Positions 22,325-34,151 are shown, counted from the stretch's first letter. The stretch is DNA of 64,000 nt from Chromobotia macracanthus (GCA_036877525.1 JAZGTH010000208.1:1-64000); one strand, 5' to 3'. Notes: a model not told the origin generated them from the sequence alone. A program made the numbers and translations.

Positions 22325-22980
22325 CTCCAACTCTTAGAGCACAATAATATAGAGCTGAATCTGACAGTGTCACACTGTCTATAATGAGTTCAGTGGATGT
22401 GTGAGATGTAGTCGACTTAAACCGCTGATCAGATGTATGTTCACCACTCTCTGATCGAGCACCTTTATACAGTAAATACTGAGGTTCTCTGTTAGGATAC
22501 TGTCTGTACCAGTAAAGCCAAATATCATTGCTGCTTGTATCGTATGAACAGCTCAATCTGACAGTTTCTCTTTCTTTAGTGATTTTTTCTGTTCCTTTAT
22601 CTGGATAAATATTGTCCCCAGACACCAAACCTGCAAACAATAAGCACAACAAGCTGATTTTTAAAAGTGAGGATAATGTAATAAATGACAAAGACAAAGT
22701 CCTAAATAACTACATAACATAAGTTCAAATCAGATCAAGTATTTGAGGTTTTTGACTTGCTGAAAATACCAGTGTGACTCTGAATCTTAACCAGAGAGAT
22801 TATTTGGTGATCCAGCTTCATTGATTAAGTTTTGCTGGTGAACCAGATGCTCAGATTGAAATGAATGCTGGTCTTTTTAGCAGGGAGGGTTTAAAACACA
22901 CATTTAATCATTTATGTGCCCAGTTTTATAAATGATGTACCTGTTACCAGGATGAAAATCAGTAGAAAGCATCCGTCCAT
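22325..22980 (-). CDS. TRAV: V20: family C3 TCR V segment, intact
   Basis: Leader exon 22941-22980 (MDGCFLLIFILVT), 310 bp intron, V exon 22325-22630: GLVSGDNIYPDKG, Cys23 in LSCSYDTSS, Trp41 in LYWYRQYPN, Cys104 in YYCALRVGA. RSS: nonamer 22286-22294, 23 bp spacer, CCCAGTG 22318-22324. In-frame intron reading from an ATG at 22697 (MSLSFITLSSLLKIS..). Flank 22981-23631: SINE tail 23183-23226, otherwise nothing. Confidence 0.93.
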
Positions 22981-23182
22981 GTTAAGTAAGATGAAGTCAG
23001 TTCTCTATTGAGTCTGTCAGTGTCTGAGCTGCAGATCTGTCATAAAGACGCACATGAACTTCCTGCTCTCTGGATTTCCTGCTGTTTTTGTCATCTGATG
23101 GGTGGGCAACATCAATTCTGACTTATAATATCTAAACAAAACATATGCAGAAAAATGTATATCTTAGATTCACTGTACATCA

Positions 23183-23226
23183 CGTTGGATAAAAGTGTCT
23201 GCAAAATTCATACATGTAAATGTAAG
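23183..23226. mobile_element. Degenerate SINE-like repeat tail in V20 flank
   Basis: Copy of the element at 18281-18325, carried with the cassette. Confidence 0.55.
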
Positions 23227-23670
23227 AGAATATTTCAAAAGTCTATTACAAACAACACCAACCATCCACTCTAGAACAATCTTATCTTGAAGCACATGTG
23301 GCCATCAGTTTATTCCACAAGTTACTATAAGGTATTTTAATGGGAGTCATTCTGGACACTCACTGTCTTTAGATTGTATAATGTTTCCCCTGTGATATTG
23401 ACCATCTGTGGTACTTGCTTTCATCGAAGCTCACAATATTCTCTTAGGAACATCTTCAGATCATTCTGGGATAACATAAATAATCAACTTTACTGCAAAC
23501 ACTGAGTCCATACAAGCTGAAGTGCCTGCTATTATTAAAGCAAAATTGTGAAAAGTGCAAAATATTCACTATAATAACAGTCTTTTGCACCTCACAGTAG
23601 TTTTGTATGATAACTCAGAATGGGAGGGGAAAGTTTTTGTATGTGGTTTGAGTTCAGCTTGATTACTGTG

Positions 23671-24178
23671 GGCCTCAGAGCACAGTAGTACACAGCAGAG
23701 TCAGACACACGCAGATTCTGGATTCTCAGTGGAACTGAATTTGAAGACACTTCAGAGTGAAATCTCTCCTGGAACTCAGTGCCATTATCTCCTCCATATT
23801 TGCTTCTCCTCAAGATGTATTTAGGATAATCATTTACTCTCTGGATGTACCAGAAGAGATCTGGTTGTGCTGCAGTTGTTTCATATGTACACTGTAATGT
23901 TACTGAGTTTCCTTCAACTTCACTTACATGTTTGTCTGGCTGAACAACTTTGTCCTCTGATCGGCATTCTGCAAAAGTTTAAATATTTTTAAATTTAAGT
24001 TATTTTTAAAATAACTAATTTTTTGATTATTTTTAAGGTAGTTTTAAAACTTAATATTTGTCAGTTTGATACCGAATACTAAAAAGACAATCCATATGCA
24101 TACACAGCTATGTTGTTGAAAATGCATACCAAGAAAAAATAGTGCAAAAAGAAAGATATTCCTCAGCCTCTGTGACAT
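23671..24178 (-). CDS. TRAV: V21: family J TCR V segment, intact
   Basis: Leader exon 24130-24178 (MSQRLRNIFLFALFFL), V exon 23671-23968, one codon shorter than V17 in CDR1 (ETTAAQPDLFWY). Cys104 in AVYYCALRP. RSS: nonamer 23632-23640, 23 bp spacer, heptamer CACAGTA 23664-23670. The intron has a 60-bp TTTTTAAA-rich stretch (about 23990-24060) that V17 lacks; an orphan leader at 62571 keeps the same intron. Flank 24179-24808: nothing recognised. Confidence 0.9.
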
Positions 24179-24846
24179 GACTGTGTCTGAATATGTTTTG
24201 AAGTCTGGCTAAATCTATCAGTGAAAGAGTTTTGCTTTTGCTATTATAACTGTAACCAGAGGAGGGGCTTACAGATACTCAATAAAGCTTATTTTCTTAA
24301 ATATAATATTGAGTAGATATTTCCCTCTCTTGGTTAAATGTAGGTATTGCATAGGTAAAACAATGACATACAGTGTCAAAGGGCTGACAAATACTCTTGT
24401 AACAGATTATTGTTACAATGAGTTTAACAGAAAACATTTGCTTTTGTTCCGCTGTATCCATTATAAGTGTCAGTGTAAAGTCCAAAACCGCTTTCATATC
24501 AGCCACGTGATAAAATAATAAATTCATTGATTAAATTCTTCCATCTCTGTTCATATGAGCTTCAAACATTTAACTGCCAGAAAAATAAAGATTTTAGGCT
24601 CTATTATACAATACAACCATAATCTGATTAATTGCAGTAGTTCATTACCTCGTGACACACATGTACCAGCACTATGTATTACACATGAAATATTTGAGGT
24701 GTTTTTGGTTTATGCGTTGATTTCATTATTTCTCTGACATGTATTACTGTAACTTGGCTGCTACAGTGTCTTCTTCTCTGTGTTGGTCTCTTGTGTCTGA
24801 TTGGAAAAGGTTTTTGTAGTGAGCTGATGTGTTTCCTGTCACTGTG

Positions 24847-25278
24847 GGCTGCAGGGCACAGTAATACAGAGCAGAATCAGACACATGCAGATCCTGGATT
24901 GTCAGAGAAACTGAGGATTTGTTGAGATCTGCATGAAATCTTTCCTCAAATTCTTTTTCAGTGCTGCCTGATCCAGTTGAGAGCTTACGGAGCATGTATG
25001 TCGGGAATCCATTGGTTTTATGTTGGTACCAGTAAAGATAAGGGAATGGGTCACTGGTACTGTATGTACAGTGAAGTGTAACAGCTTCATGTTCAAAAGC
25101 AGATTGAACTCTTGTTGGCTGATCAACAGAATCGTCTGTATTACATTCTGTTCAATAAATAAAAACATATTAGTTTGATATATTCTTATTGAATATGAAT
25201 GAATTCAATGCATCAGTGAAATGACTTACCTATAACTGCCATCATCAGTAGAGCAATATTCCTCAGCCAGGTTAACAT
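24847..25278 (-). CDS. TRAV: V22: family K TCR V segment, intact
   Basis: Leader exon 25230-25278 (MLTWLRNIALLMMAVI), V exon 24847-25147, nearly identical to V18 (LRKLST for LSKLST in CDR2). Cys104 in SALYYCALQP. RSS: nonamer 24809-24817, 22 bp spacer, CACAGTG 24840-24846. Flank 25279-25983: nothing recognised. Confidence 0.93.
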
Positions 25279-26022
25279 AATGTACATGTAAATCAGGTAA
25301 TATCAGCCAAATAATATAATGATAAAAATGAACCAGTCTGAGTCTGTGTTCACCAGTGTGTGACTGTTTGCAGAGGTTACACACATTTAGAGGAACCTGC
25401 TCACTTAACTCTTGTGATGTAGACTGTAGATTACGCCTCCCAGTGGCCATCTTGGGAAATTACATCAATTCCATTTAATGAAAGTTTTCCCTCAGTAGCT
25501 AAAACTGAAATTCTAGCTGTGCATTTTTTATAGAAGACAGAGATCTCAAGATACATTTAGTTATGTCTTCATGTTTCTTTATAAGCAAGAGGTTTATAAA
25601 GTGGTGACACTCATTCTGTAATTTGTTCATCAAATGAAAAATATTAGCAAAATAATAATTTCAAAGACACCAATTTTTAAAAGAGAATGATCTTTCTACA
25701 TCCTTATTGTTCTGTACAGCAAATGAAAAATGCATCTTACAGTTTACTTGATAGATTATGTAAATTATTTTATTTTGATGTTATTTTTAGTACTTCGATT
25801 TTTGATAATTTAGGTTACATTTTCCAGACATTCTCAGACATCTCCAGAATAAAGAAACAAACAAATCAATAACAAAATGACACACAAGCACAGATAATAA
25901 ACAAGCAATTTAATACACATCAATGCATAACTGGAAAATCAAATCATGACCTCAAAGTAAACCATCACAGAAACTCACACAGAGGTTTTTGTATGAGTGT
26001 TTAGTGTGTATCAGTCACTGTG

Positions 26023-26519
26023 GACCTCAGAGCACAGTAGTACACAGCAGAGTCAGACACATGCAGATCCTGGATTATCAGTGGAAATGATTTTGAAGGG
26101 GTGTTGAGATCTGCACTAAATCTGTCTGTGAAGTCTTTATCTTCATCTCCACTCTTACCGACTCTGTTCAGCATGTATTTAGGGAATTCATTTACTTTTT
26201 GCTGGTACCAGAAGAGAGTCGGGGAGCCAGTAGTTTCATATGTACAGCTGATTGTTACAGTTTCACCTTCATAAGCAGTTTGAACTCTTGTTTTCTGTGT
26301 AACACTGTCCTGAGATTCTGCTCCTGTAGAAGAAAACAAAACAATGTCCCCTGTATAATTTACAGTAATATATTTACAATATGACAAAAATAAAGATAAC
26401 ATGATTAATATTTAGAATCTAAAAACTAGGACAATGTTTAACAGGAATTACTCACTTAAATTGTACTTACTCCAGAAATATATGAAAATAATGATAGTTT
26501 GTTTTATCCAGTGTTTCAT
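26023..26519 (-). CDS. TRAV: V23: family I1 TCR V segment, intact
   Basis: Leader exon 26471-26519 (MKHWIKQTIIIFIYFW), V exon 26023-26323: AESQDSVTQKTRV, Cys23 in ISCTYETTG, Trp41 in LFWYQQKVN, then EFPKYML rather than V19's GIPEYIL. Cys104 in AVYYCALRS. RSS: nonamer 25984-25992, 23 bp spacer, CACAGTG 26016-26022. Its upstream region (about 26512-26597) is partly repeated at 26973-27056. Confidence 0.93.
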
Positions 26520-27472
26520 CTTCCTTGCTTTTATAACTGAAATTGTAAAATCCAGCTCGTATTGTTTCCCTCTGCTCTGGTTATAGAGTGAGTGTGAATA
26601 TAATGAATATTAATACTTGGGGGGAGTGTCTACTACGGTATTATGTTTTGACTCCACCCACTGACTATAAGATCATAGTCTGCTTTCATTGTGTTTTTCT
26701 GCATATGTTGTAAAGGTTTTTAATAGATTTATTAGTTTTTATTTGTTTATTAGTATTTAATAGTTCTATTATCTTAATCATTATTTACAGGCTGCTAACA
26801 TGTCTGCTCGCCCCTAAACTTTTGTTATGTAGACTGTTGTTTATTTAATACAGATCTTGTTCCTTGTTTGCGCTTTGCTTCGTGTTGATGTACTAAACTG
26901 CACATCAATACTAAATGTGGACTCGTTTTGGTACAGATTATATTGTTTTACGTTTTAAAAGTTAAAATATTTTCATCTTCCTTGCTTTTATAACTGAAAT
27001 TGTAAAATCCAGCTCGTATTGTTTCCCTCTGCTCTGGTTATAGAGTGAGTGTGTGAGTACAAAATTCATAATGTAAATGTAAGAGAATATTTCAGAAGTC
27101 ATTACATTACAAACAACACCAACCATCCACTCTAGAACAATCTTATCTTGAAGCACATGTGGCCATCAGTTTATTCCATAAGTTACTATAAGGTATTTCA
27201 ATGGGAGTCATTCTGGCCACTCACTGTTTTTAGATTGTATAATGTTTCCTCTGTGATATTGACCATCTGTGGTACTGAAGCTCACAATATTCTCTTAGGA
27301 ACATTTTAAGATCATTCTGGGATAACACAAATAATCAGCTTTACTGCAAACACTGAGTCCATACAAGCTGAAGTGCCTGCAAAATTATGAAAAGTGCAAA
27401 AAATTCACTATAATAACAGACTTTTGCACCTCACAGTATAGTATTGTATGATAACTCAGAATGTGAGGGGAA
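26520..27472. other. Rearranged spacer where a C3 V gene is missing
   Basis: In cassettes 1 and 2 this interval carries a complete family C3 gene. Here it is gone. 26973-27056 instead repeats about 85 bp of the V23 upstream region, joined near 27060 to sequence normally found 5' of the C3 gene (ATTCATAATGTAAATGTAAG, the SINE-tail area). No V exon or leader remains. Confidence 0.8.
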
Positions 27473-27511
27473 TGTTTTTGTATGTGGTTTGAGTTCAGCT
27501 TGATTACTGTG

Positions 27512-27963
27512 GGCCTCAGAGCACAGTAGTACACAGCAGAGTCAGACACACGCAGATTCTGGATTCTCAGTGGAACTGAATTTGAAGTCACTTCAGAGTG
27601 AAATCTCTCCTGGAACTCAGTGCCATTATCTCCTCCATATTTGCTTCTCCTCAAGATGTATTTAGGATAATCATTTACTCTCTGGATGTACCAGAAGAGA
27701 TCTTCTTGTGTTGCAGTTGTTTCATATGTACACTGTAATGTTACTGAGTTTCCTTCAGCTTCAGTTACATGTTTGTCTGGCTGAATAACTTTGTCCTCTG
27801 ATTGGCATTCTGCAAAGGATTAAATATTTAAAAAAAAATTGTTAAACAGTTTGATACTGAATACTATATAGACAATCTATATGCATACACAGCTATGTTG
27901 TTGAAAATGCATACCAAGAAAGAATAGTGTAAAGAGAAAGATATTCCTCAACATCTGTGACAT
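27512..27963 (-). CDS. TRAV: V24: family J TCR V segment, intact
   Basis: Leader exon 27915-27963 (MSQMLRNIFLFTLFFL), V exon 27512-27809: CQSEDKVIQPDKHV, CDR1 ETTATQEDLFWY, Cys104 in AVYYCALRP. RSS: nonamer ACAAAAACA 27473-27481, 23 bp spacer, heptamer CACAGTA 27505-27511. Flank 27964-28591: nothing recognised. Confidence 0.9.
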
Positions 27964-28629
27964 GACTGTGTCTGAATATGTTTTGAAGTCTGGCTGAATC
28001 TATCAGTGAAAGAGTTGCTTTTGTTATTATAACTGTGACCAGAGGAGGGGCTTATGGATACTCAATGAAGCTTGTTTTCTTTAACAAAATATTGAGTAGA
28101 TATTGCCCTCTCTTGGATAAATGTAGGTATTGCATAGGTAAAACAATAACATACAGTGTCATAGGGCTGACAAATACTCTTGTAACAGATTATTGTTACA
28201 ATGAGTTTAACTGCAAACATTTGCTTTTGTTCTGCGGCATCCTTTATAAGTGTCAATGTAAAGTCCAAATCCGCTGTCATATCAGCCACGTGATAACATA
28301 ATAAATTCATTGATTAAATACTTCCATCTCTGTTCATATGAGCTTCAAACATTTAACTGCCACAAAAATAAAGATTTTAGGCTCTATTATACAATACAAC
28401 CATAATCTGATTAATTGCAGTAGTTCATTACCTCGTGACACACATGTACCAGCACTATGTATTACACATGAAATATTTGAGGTGTTTTTGGTTTATGCGT
28501 TGATTTCATTATTTCTCTGACATGTATTACTGTAACTTGGCTGCTACAGTGTCTTCTTCTCTGTGTTGGTCTCTTGTGTCTGATTGGAAAAGGTTTTTGT
28601 AGTGAGCTGATGTGTTTCCTGTCACTGTG

Positions 28630-29061
28630 GGCCTCAGAGCACAGTAATACAGAGCAGAATCAGACACATGCAGATCCTGGATTGTCAGAGAAACTGAGGA
28701 TTTGTTGAGATCTGCATGAAATCTTTCCTCAAATTCTTTTTCAGTGCTGCCTGATCCAGTCGAGAGCTTACTGAGCATGTATGTCGGGAATCCATTGGTT
28801 TTATGTTGGTACCAGTAAAGATAAGAGAATGGGTCACTGGTACTGTATGTACAGTGAAGTGTAACAACTTCATGTTCAAAAGCAGATTGAACTCTTGTTG
28901 GTTGATGAACAGAATCATCTGTATTACATTCTGTTCAATAAATAAAAACATATTAGTTTGATATATTCTTATTGAATATGAATGAATTCAATGCATCAGT
29001 GAAATGACTTACCTATAACTGCCATCATCAGTAGAGCAATATTCCTCAGCCAGGTTAACAT
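28630..29061 (-). CDS. TRAV: V25: family K TCR V segment, intact
   Basis: Leader exon 29013-29061 (MLTWLRNIALLMMAVI), V exon 28630-28930: CNTDDSVHQPTRVQ, Cys23 in LHCTYSTSD, Cys104 in SALYYCALRP. The last codons (plus-strand gcctcagagc) differ from V18/V22 (gctgcagggc) and match family J ends, a patch typical of gene conversion. RSS: nonamer 28592-28600, 22 bp spacer, CACAGTG 28623-28629. Flank 29062-29769: nothing recognised. Confidence 0.93.
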
Positions 29062-29808
29062 AATGTATATGTAAATCAGGTAATATCAGCCAAATAATAT
29101 AATGATAAAAATGAACCAGTCTGAGTCTGTGTTCACCAGTGTGTGACTGTTTGCAGAGGTTACACACATTTAGAGGAACCTGCTCACTTAACTCTTGTGA
29201 TGTAGACTGTAGATTCCGCCTCCCAGTGGCCATCTTGGGAAATTACATCAATTCCACTTAATGAAAGTTTTTCCTCAGTAGCTAAAGCTGAAATTCTAGC
29301 TGTGCATTGTTTATAGAAGACAGAGATCTCAAGATACATTTAGTTATGTCTTCATGTTTCTTTATAAGCAAGAGGTTTATAAAGTGGTGACACTCATTCT
29401 GTAATTTATTCATCAAATGAAAAATATTAACAAAATAATAGTTTCAAAGACACCCATTTTTAAAACAGAATGATCTTTCTACATCCCTATTGTTCTGTAC
29501 AGCCAATGAAAAATGCATCGTATAGTTTACTTGATAGAATATGTAAATTGTTATTTTATTTTGATGTTATTTTTAATACTTCTATTTTTGATAATTTAGG
29601 ATTCATTTTCCAGACATTCTCAGACATCTCCAGAATAAAGAAACAAACAAATCAATAACAAAATGACACACAAGCACAGATAATAAACAAGCAATTTAAT
29701 ACACATCAATGCATAACTGGAAAATCAAATCATGACCTCAAAGTAAACCATCACAGAAACTCACACAGAGGTTTTTGTATGAGTGTTTAGTGTGTTTCAG
29801 TCACAGTG

Positions 29809-30243
29809 GGATTCAGAGCACAGTAATACACAGCAGAATCAGACACATGCAGATCCTGGATTATCAATGGAAATGATTTTGAAGATGTGCTGAAATCTCC
29901 ACGAAATCTCTCCTCGAAAATATTTTCAAATCTGCTCAGCATGTATTTTGGGGATCTATTGACACTTTGCTGGTACCAGATGAGAGTTGGGGATGGATAA
30001 GTGCTTTCATATGTACAGTCTATTGTCACGGCTGCACCTTCAAAAGCAGTTTGAGGTCTTGTATTCTGGATTACAGAATCCTGAGATTTACACCCTGAAA
30101 TAGAATTAAGAATAATGTTCATCAGTTCTATGTTGGTATCTGTTAAGTCATTCATTCGTTCTCTGATTAAAATGGTATTTCAAAATCTACTTACCCCAGA
30201 AATATGTAATGAAGAACATAAAATATTTTTGCCAGTGTGTCAT
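29809..30243 (-). CDS. TRAV: V26: family B TCR V segment, intact, with I1-type downstream flank
   Basis: Leader exon 30195-30243 (MTHWQKYFMFFITYFW), V exon 29809-30094: CKSQDSVIQNTRP, Cys23 in IDCTYEST, Trp41 in LIWYQQSVN, Cys104 in AVYYCALNP. RSS: nonamer 29770-29778, 23 bp spacer, CACTGTG 29802-29808. The DNA left of the heptamer matches V19/V23 (cassette array), while body, intron and 5' flank match V9/V31, so a recombination joined two loci here. Flank 30244-31276 holds the MITE-like repeat. Confidence 0.93.
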
Positions 30244-30579
30244 TATAATAATGTACTCTGCAGCTGAATTGAATGAACTCATGTACACCGTCTGTTTAAA
30301 CAGCTTTTTGCTTCAGCTCTCCTTTGCTAAAGTGCAGATGAACACTGTCCCATTTACTGACATTTGGAGGAGGAGTGAGAAGCACCACAGTGTTTGAATA
30401 CAGACAGTCTGATTGTCTCCACCCTCTGAATGGATTTATAGTTCATTTTGACACGTGCTGTAAATGTCTGGATGTTGTTGAAGATCTTTCAGATATTGTT
30501 ATAAATGATGATGGTTACACTTTAAGGTGTCCTTGGTTCAGTGTATTAAACATTTAGGTACTGAGTCATATTAATTAAC

Positions 30580-30690
30580 AACATGTACTTACTGTAGGTT
30601 TAGGGTTAGGATTAGGGTTTGGTTTAGGGTTAGTTGCCTGTAATTTTGCATAATTTACTGTTATTATTACATTAAGTGCATGTAACGTTT
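30580..30690. mobile_element. MITE-like repeat with TTAGGG-rich core, copy 2
   Basis: Copy of 2001-2108, 5' of V26, with the same inverted ends and TTAGGG-like core. Confidence 0.5.
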
Positions 30691-31315
30691 TAACAAAGAC
30701 TTTGCAAACTAAATTATCATTATTATTATATTTCAGTCTTAATATATTTTTGACTATCAATTATAAGTATGTCTATCTATCTATTGAATTCTGTTGATTT
30801 CTAAGTAAGAGATGTTTATCACTGAGAGAGGTGTTAAAACTGTTGTCACATTGTGTCTAAGTTTGTAATTCTGTTTCTAAATTTGTAATAACTTCCTGTT
30901 TTCTGTGAGATGCTGCTGTATCTGTTCATTCTTTTCTTCATATTTTAATCAGGACATAATTTCTTTCTGCTGTTATGTGAACAAAAAATAATTGTTCTTG
31001 TAGCTGTTTCATGAATTCTTTAGTCATCCCCAAATGCAACATAGATTCTATTACTTTTAATACAGTGTTTAATAATAAGTTACATAAATGGCTTTAAATG
31101 AACTGCTTATTTTAGTTTTTCTTTTTCTCTTTTCCTGTAACGTCATGTACCCACATTTAATGATCAGCAGGTGTGAGCATATCCTCTCATTTAGAGTCTC
31201 TGTGGGTTACAGTGAAAACCTCTGTGGTTTGATACTCATTTGATTACTGCTGTTCAAAGCAATAATAGTGTGTGTGAGTTTTTGTAAAGCGTCTCAGGTA
31301 TTTTGTATCACTGGG

Positions 31316-31804
31316 CTCCAACCCTTAGAGCACAATAATATAGAGCTGAATCTGACAGAGTCACACTGTCAATAGTGAGTGAAGTGGATGTGCGCGATGT
31401 AGTCGACTTAAACCGACGGTCTGGTATATCATCATAACCACTCGATGATCGAGCTCCTTTCCGCAGTATAAATTGAGGTTCTCTGTTGGGATTCTGTCTG
31501 TACCAGTAAAGCCAAATATAGTCACTGCTTGCATCATATGAGCAGCTCAGTGTCACAGATTGTCCTTCACTCTTGATTATATTAGTATCTTTGTCTGTTG
31601 GTTGAATGCTGTCAGGAAATACACCTGCAAAAACATCATAAATTCACAGAAGCACATTAAATCATTTTTGTGATTGCATGTTTCACTACAGAGTGAAATT
31701 CAGTGATACAATGAACCAACACATATGACACATTAAAAGTGAAATTCTACAAAAATATATTCACCTGAAATTGTCATGAGAATCACTAGTAGACATCTCT
31801 CCAT
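31316..31804 (-). CDS. TRAV: V27: family C1 TCR V segment, intact
   Basis: Leader exon 31765-31804 (MERCLLVILMTIS), V exon 31316-31624: DSIQPTDKDTNII, Cys23 in LSCSYDASS, Trp41 in LYWYRQNPN, Cys104 in YYCALRVGA. RSS: nonamer 31277-31285, 23 bp spacer, CCCAGTG 31309-31315. CRE-like decamer 31909-31918 upstream. Very close to V7 and V29. Flank 31805-32296: decamer only. Confidence 0.92.
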
Positions 31805-31908
31805 GTTGATACTTGAAGAAAAGTAAGTAGAAATATGTAGAAGGAAACAGAATACATAGAAACCAGTGGAGAGCTCTTCTGCTGTTTATGAATAGTGGGG
31901 GTGTGGTC

Positions 31909-31918
31909 AGTGACATCA
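31909..31918. promoter_or_regulatory. CRE-like decamer upstream of V27
   Basis: AGTGACATCA, 105 bp upstream of the V27 ATG, same position as for V7 and V29. Confidence 0.5.
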
Positions 31919-32335
31919 CCCATCCTCACCCACAATGTAGAAATAACAAAGACTAATTGTAAATATCTAAACTGAACCCTTTTTAATAAAATTCTGAATC
32001 TTTTATCATTAAATGTAATGCATCACTGACTCCAATAATGATGAAATGAATGGGTGGCTTATTTTTTTTGTAGTCTCTTTTTTACAGTGTGTCTTACAGT
32101 AGTATACATAAGGCGAAACATTTGCTTACAATACATATTAAACCCTCCTGCGATTCTTATGAAATCCAGTTGTCACAGTTCAAATTCACTGTTCTTCTTT
32201 CTTTTTGAATGTATTGTAGTGCAGTGAGAAGTCACGTAATGCTGCAGTGTTGTAACATGGAGAAAAGTAACTTTATTGATTGATCACAGTGTAGCATGTT
32301 TCTGTATGAGTGTTAAATGTGTTTTAGTCACAGTG

Positions 32336-32530
32336 GGTCTCAGAGCACAGTAGTACACAGCAGAATCAGACACATGCAGATCCTGAATTGTCAGTGGAAA
32401 TGATTTTGAAGATGTGCTGAAATCTCCACGAAATCTCTCCTCAAACTCTTTGTCATTATTACCAAATCTGCTCAGCTTGTATTTTGGGGATCTATTGACT
32501 CTTTGCTGGTACCAGATGAGAGTTGGGGAT
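32336..32530 (-). pseudogene. TRAV: V28: truncated family B V segment (5' half deleted)
   Basis: Only FR2 to the RSS remains (32336-32530). The deletion joins FR2 directly to sequence normally 5' of the leader; about 280 bp with FR1, Cys23, intron and leader are missing compared with V26. The CDR2/FR3 part (LCHYY region) differs from V26, so it was a separate gene. RSS: nonamer ACAGAAACA (32297-32305, one change), 23 bp spacer, CACTGTG 32329-32335. The deletion starts after the GGGGAT at 32525-32530. Flank 32531-33524: MITE-like copy 3, otherwise nothing. Confidence 0.85.
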
Positions 32531-32831
32531 CATGTACACCGTCTGTTTAAAAACCTTTTTGCTTCAGCTCTCCTTTGCTAAAGTTCAGATGAACACTGTC
32601 CCATTTACTGACATTTGGAGGAGGAGTGAGAAGCATCACAGTGTTTGAATACAGACAGTCTGATTGTCTCCACCCTCTGAATGGATTTATAGTTCATTTT
32701 GACACGTGCTGTAAATGTCTGGATGTTGTTGAAGATCTTTCAGATATTGTTATAAATGATGATGGTTACACTTTAAGGTGTCCTTGGTTCAGTGTAATCA
32801 TACATTTAGGTACTGAGTCATATTAATTAAC

Positions 32832-32942
32832 AACATGTACTTACTGTAGGTTTAGGGTTAGGATTAGGGTTTGGTTTAGGGTTAGTTGCCTGTAATTCTG
32901 CATAATGTACTGTTATTATTACATTAAGTACATGTAACATTT
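32832..32942. mobile_element. MITE-like repeat with TTAGGG-rich core, copy 3
   Basis: Third copy of the element at 2001-2108, 5' of truncated V28. Confidence 0.5.
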
Positions 32943-33563
32943 TAGCAAAGACTTTGCAAACTAAATTATCATTATTATTATATTTCAGTCTTAATATATT
33001 TTTGACTATCAATTATAAGTATGTCTATCTATCTATTGAACTCTGTTGATTTCTAAGTAAGAGATGTTTATCACTGAGAGAGGTGTTAAAACTGTTGTCA
33101 CATTGTGTCTAAGTTTGTAATTCTGTTTCTAAGTTTGTAATAAACTTCCTGTTTTCTGTGAGATGCTGCTGTATCTGTTCATTCTTCATATTTTAATCAG
33201 GACATAATTTCTTTGTGCTTTTATGTGAACAAAAAATAATTGTTCTTGTAGCTGTTTCATGAATTCTTTAGTCATCCCCAAATGCAACATAGATTCTATT
33301 ACTTTTATTACAGTGTTTAATAATAAGTTATATAAATGGTTTTAAATAAACTGCTTATTTTAGTTGTTCTTTTTCTCTTTTCCTGTAACGTCATGTACCC
33401 ACATTTAATGATCAGCAGGTGTGAGCATATCCTCTCATTTACAGTCTCTGTGGGTTACAGTGAAAACCTCTGTGGTTTGATACTCATTTGATTACTGCTG
33501 TTCAAAGCAATAATAGTGTGTGTGAGTTTTTGTAAAGCGTCTCAGGTATTTTGTATCACTGGG

Positions 33564-34047
33564 CTCCAGAGAGCACAATAATATAGAGCTGAATCTGACA
33601 GAGTCACACTGTCAATAGTGAGTGAAGTGGATGACTGAGATGTAGTCGACTTAAACCGACTGTCTGGTATATAATCATTACCACTGTTTGATCGAGCTCC
33701 TTTCCTCAGTATAAATTGAGGTTCTCTGTTAGGATTCTGTCTGTACCAGTAAAGCAGAACATAGTCACTGCTTGTATCATATGAGCAGTTCAGTGTCACA
33801 GATTGTCCTTCACTCTTGATTATATTAGTATCTTTGTCTGTTGGTTGAATGCTGTCAGCAGAAACACCTGCAAAAACATCACAAATTCACAGCAGCACAT
33901 TAAATCATTTTTGTGATTGCATGTTTCACTACAGAGTGAAATTCAGTGATACAATGAACCAACACATATGACACATTAAAAGTGAAATTCTACAAAAATA
34001 TATTCACCTGAAATTGTTATGAGAATCACTAGTAGACATCTCTCCAT
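33564..34047 (-). CDS. TRAV: V29: family C1 TCR V segment, intact
   Basis: Leader exon 34008-34047 (MERCLLVILITIS), V exon 33564-33867: DSIQPTDKDTNII, Cys23 in LNCSYDTSS, Trp41 in LYWYRQNPN, Cys104 in YYCALWSP. The end lacks five bases compared with V7 and V27, giving the CALWS end also seen in V16. RSS: nonamer 33525-33533, 23 bp spacer, CCCAGTG 33557-33563. CRE-like decamer 34152-34161. Flank 34048-34486: decamer only. Confidence 0.92.
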
Positions 34048-34151
34048 GTTGTTACTTGAAGAAAAGTAAGTAGAAATATGTAGAAGTAAACAGAATACAT
34101 AGAAACCAGTGGAGAGCTGTTCTGCTGTTTATGAATAGTGGGGGTGTGGTC

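Larger units (their letters stand above)
16144..29769. repeat. Tandem array of three V-gene cassettes, period about 4.9 kb
   Basis: Cassettes 16144-21037, 21038-25983 and 25984-29769 each carry, left to right, families I1, C3, J and K (V15-V18, V19-V22, V23-V25). Offsets of homologous V exons are 4894-4946 bp between units 1 and 2. Unit 3 is about 1.16 kb shorter because its C3 gene is deleted. Intergenic DNA is also nearly identical, indicating recent duplication. Confidence 0.9.

Noticed and set aside
16144..29769. CRISPR-like or other prokaryotic-type repeat system
   Set aside because: The repeats are multi-kilobase cassettes with introns, splice sites and TCR V exons; the DNA is vertebrate.
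30595..30633. Interstitial telomere repeat
   Set aside because: The TTAGGG-like units are short, imperfect and inside a small dispersed element present three times, not a telomeric tract.
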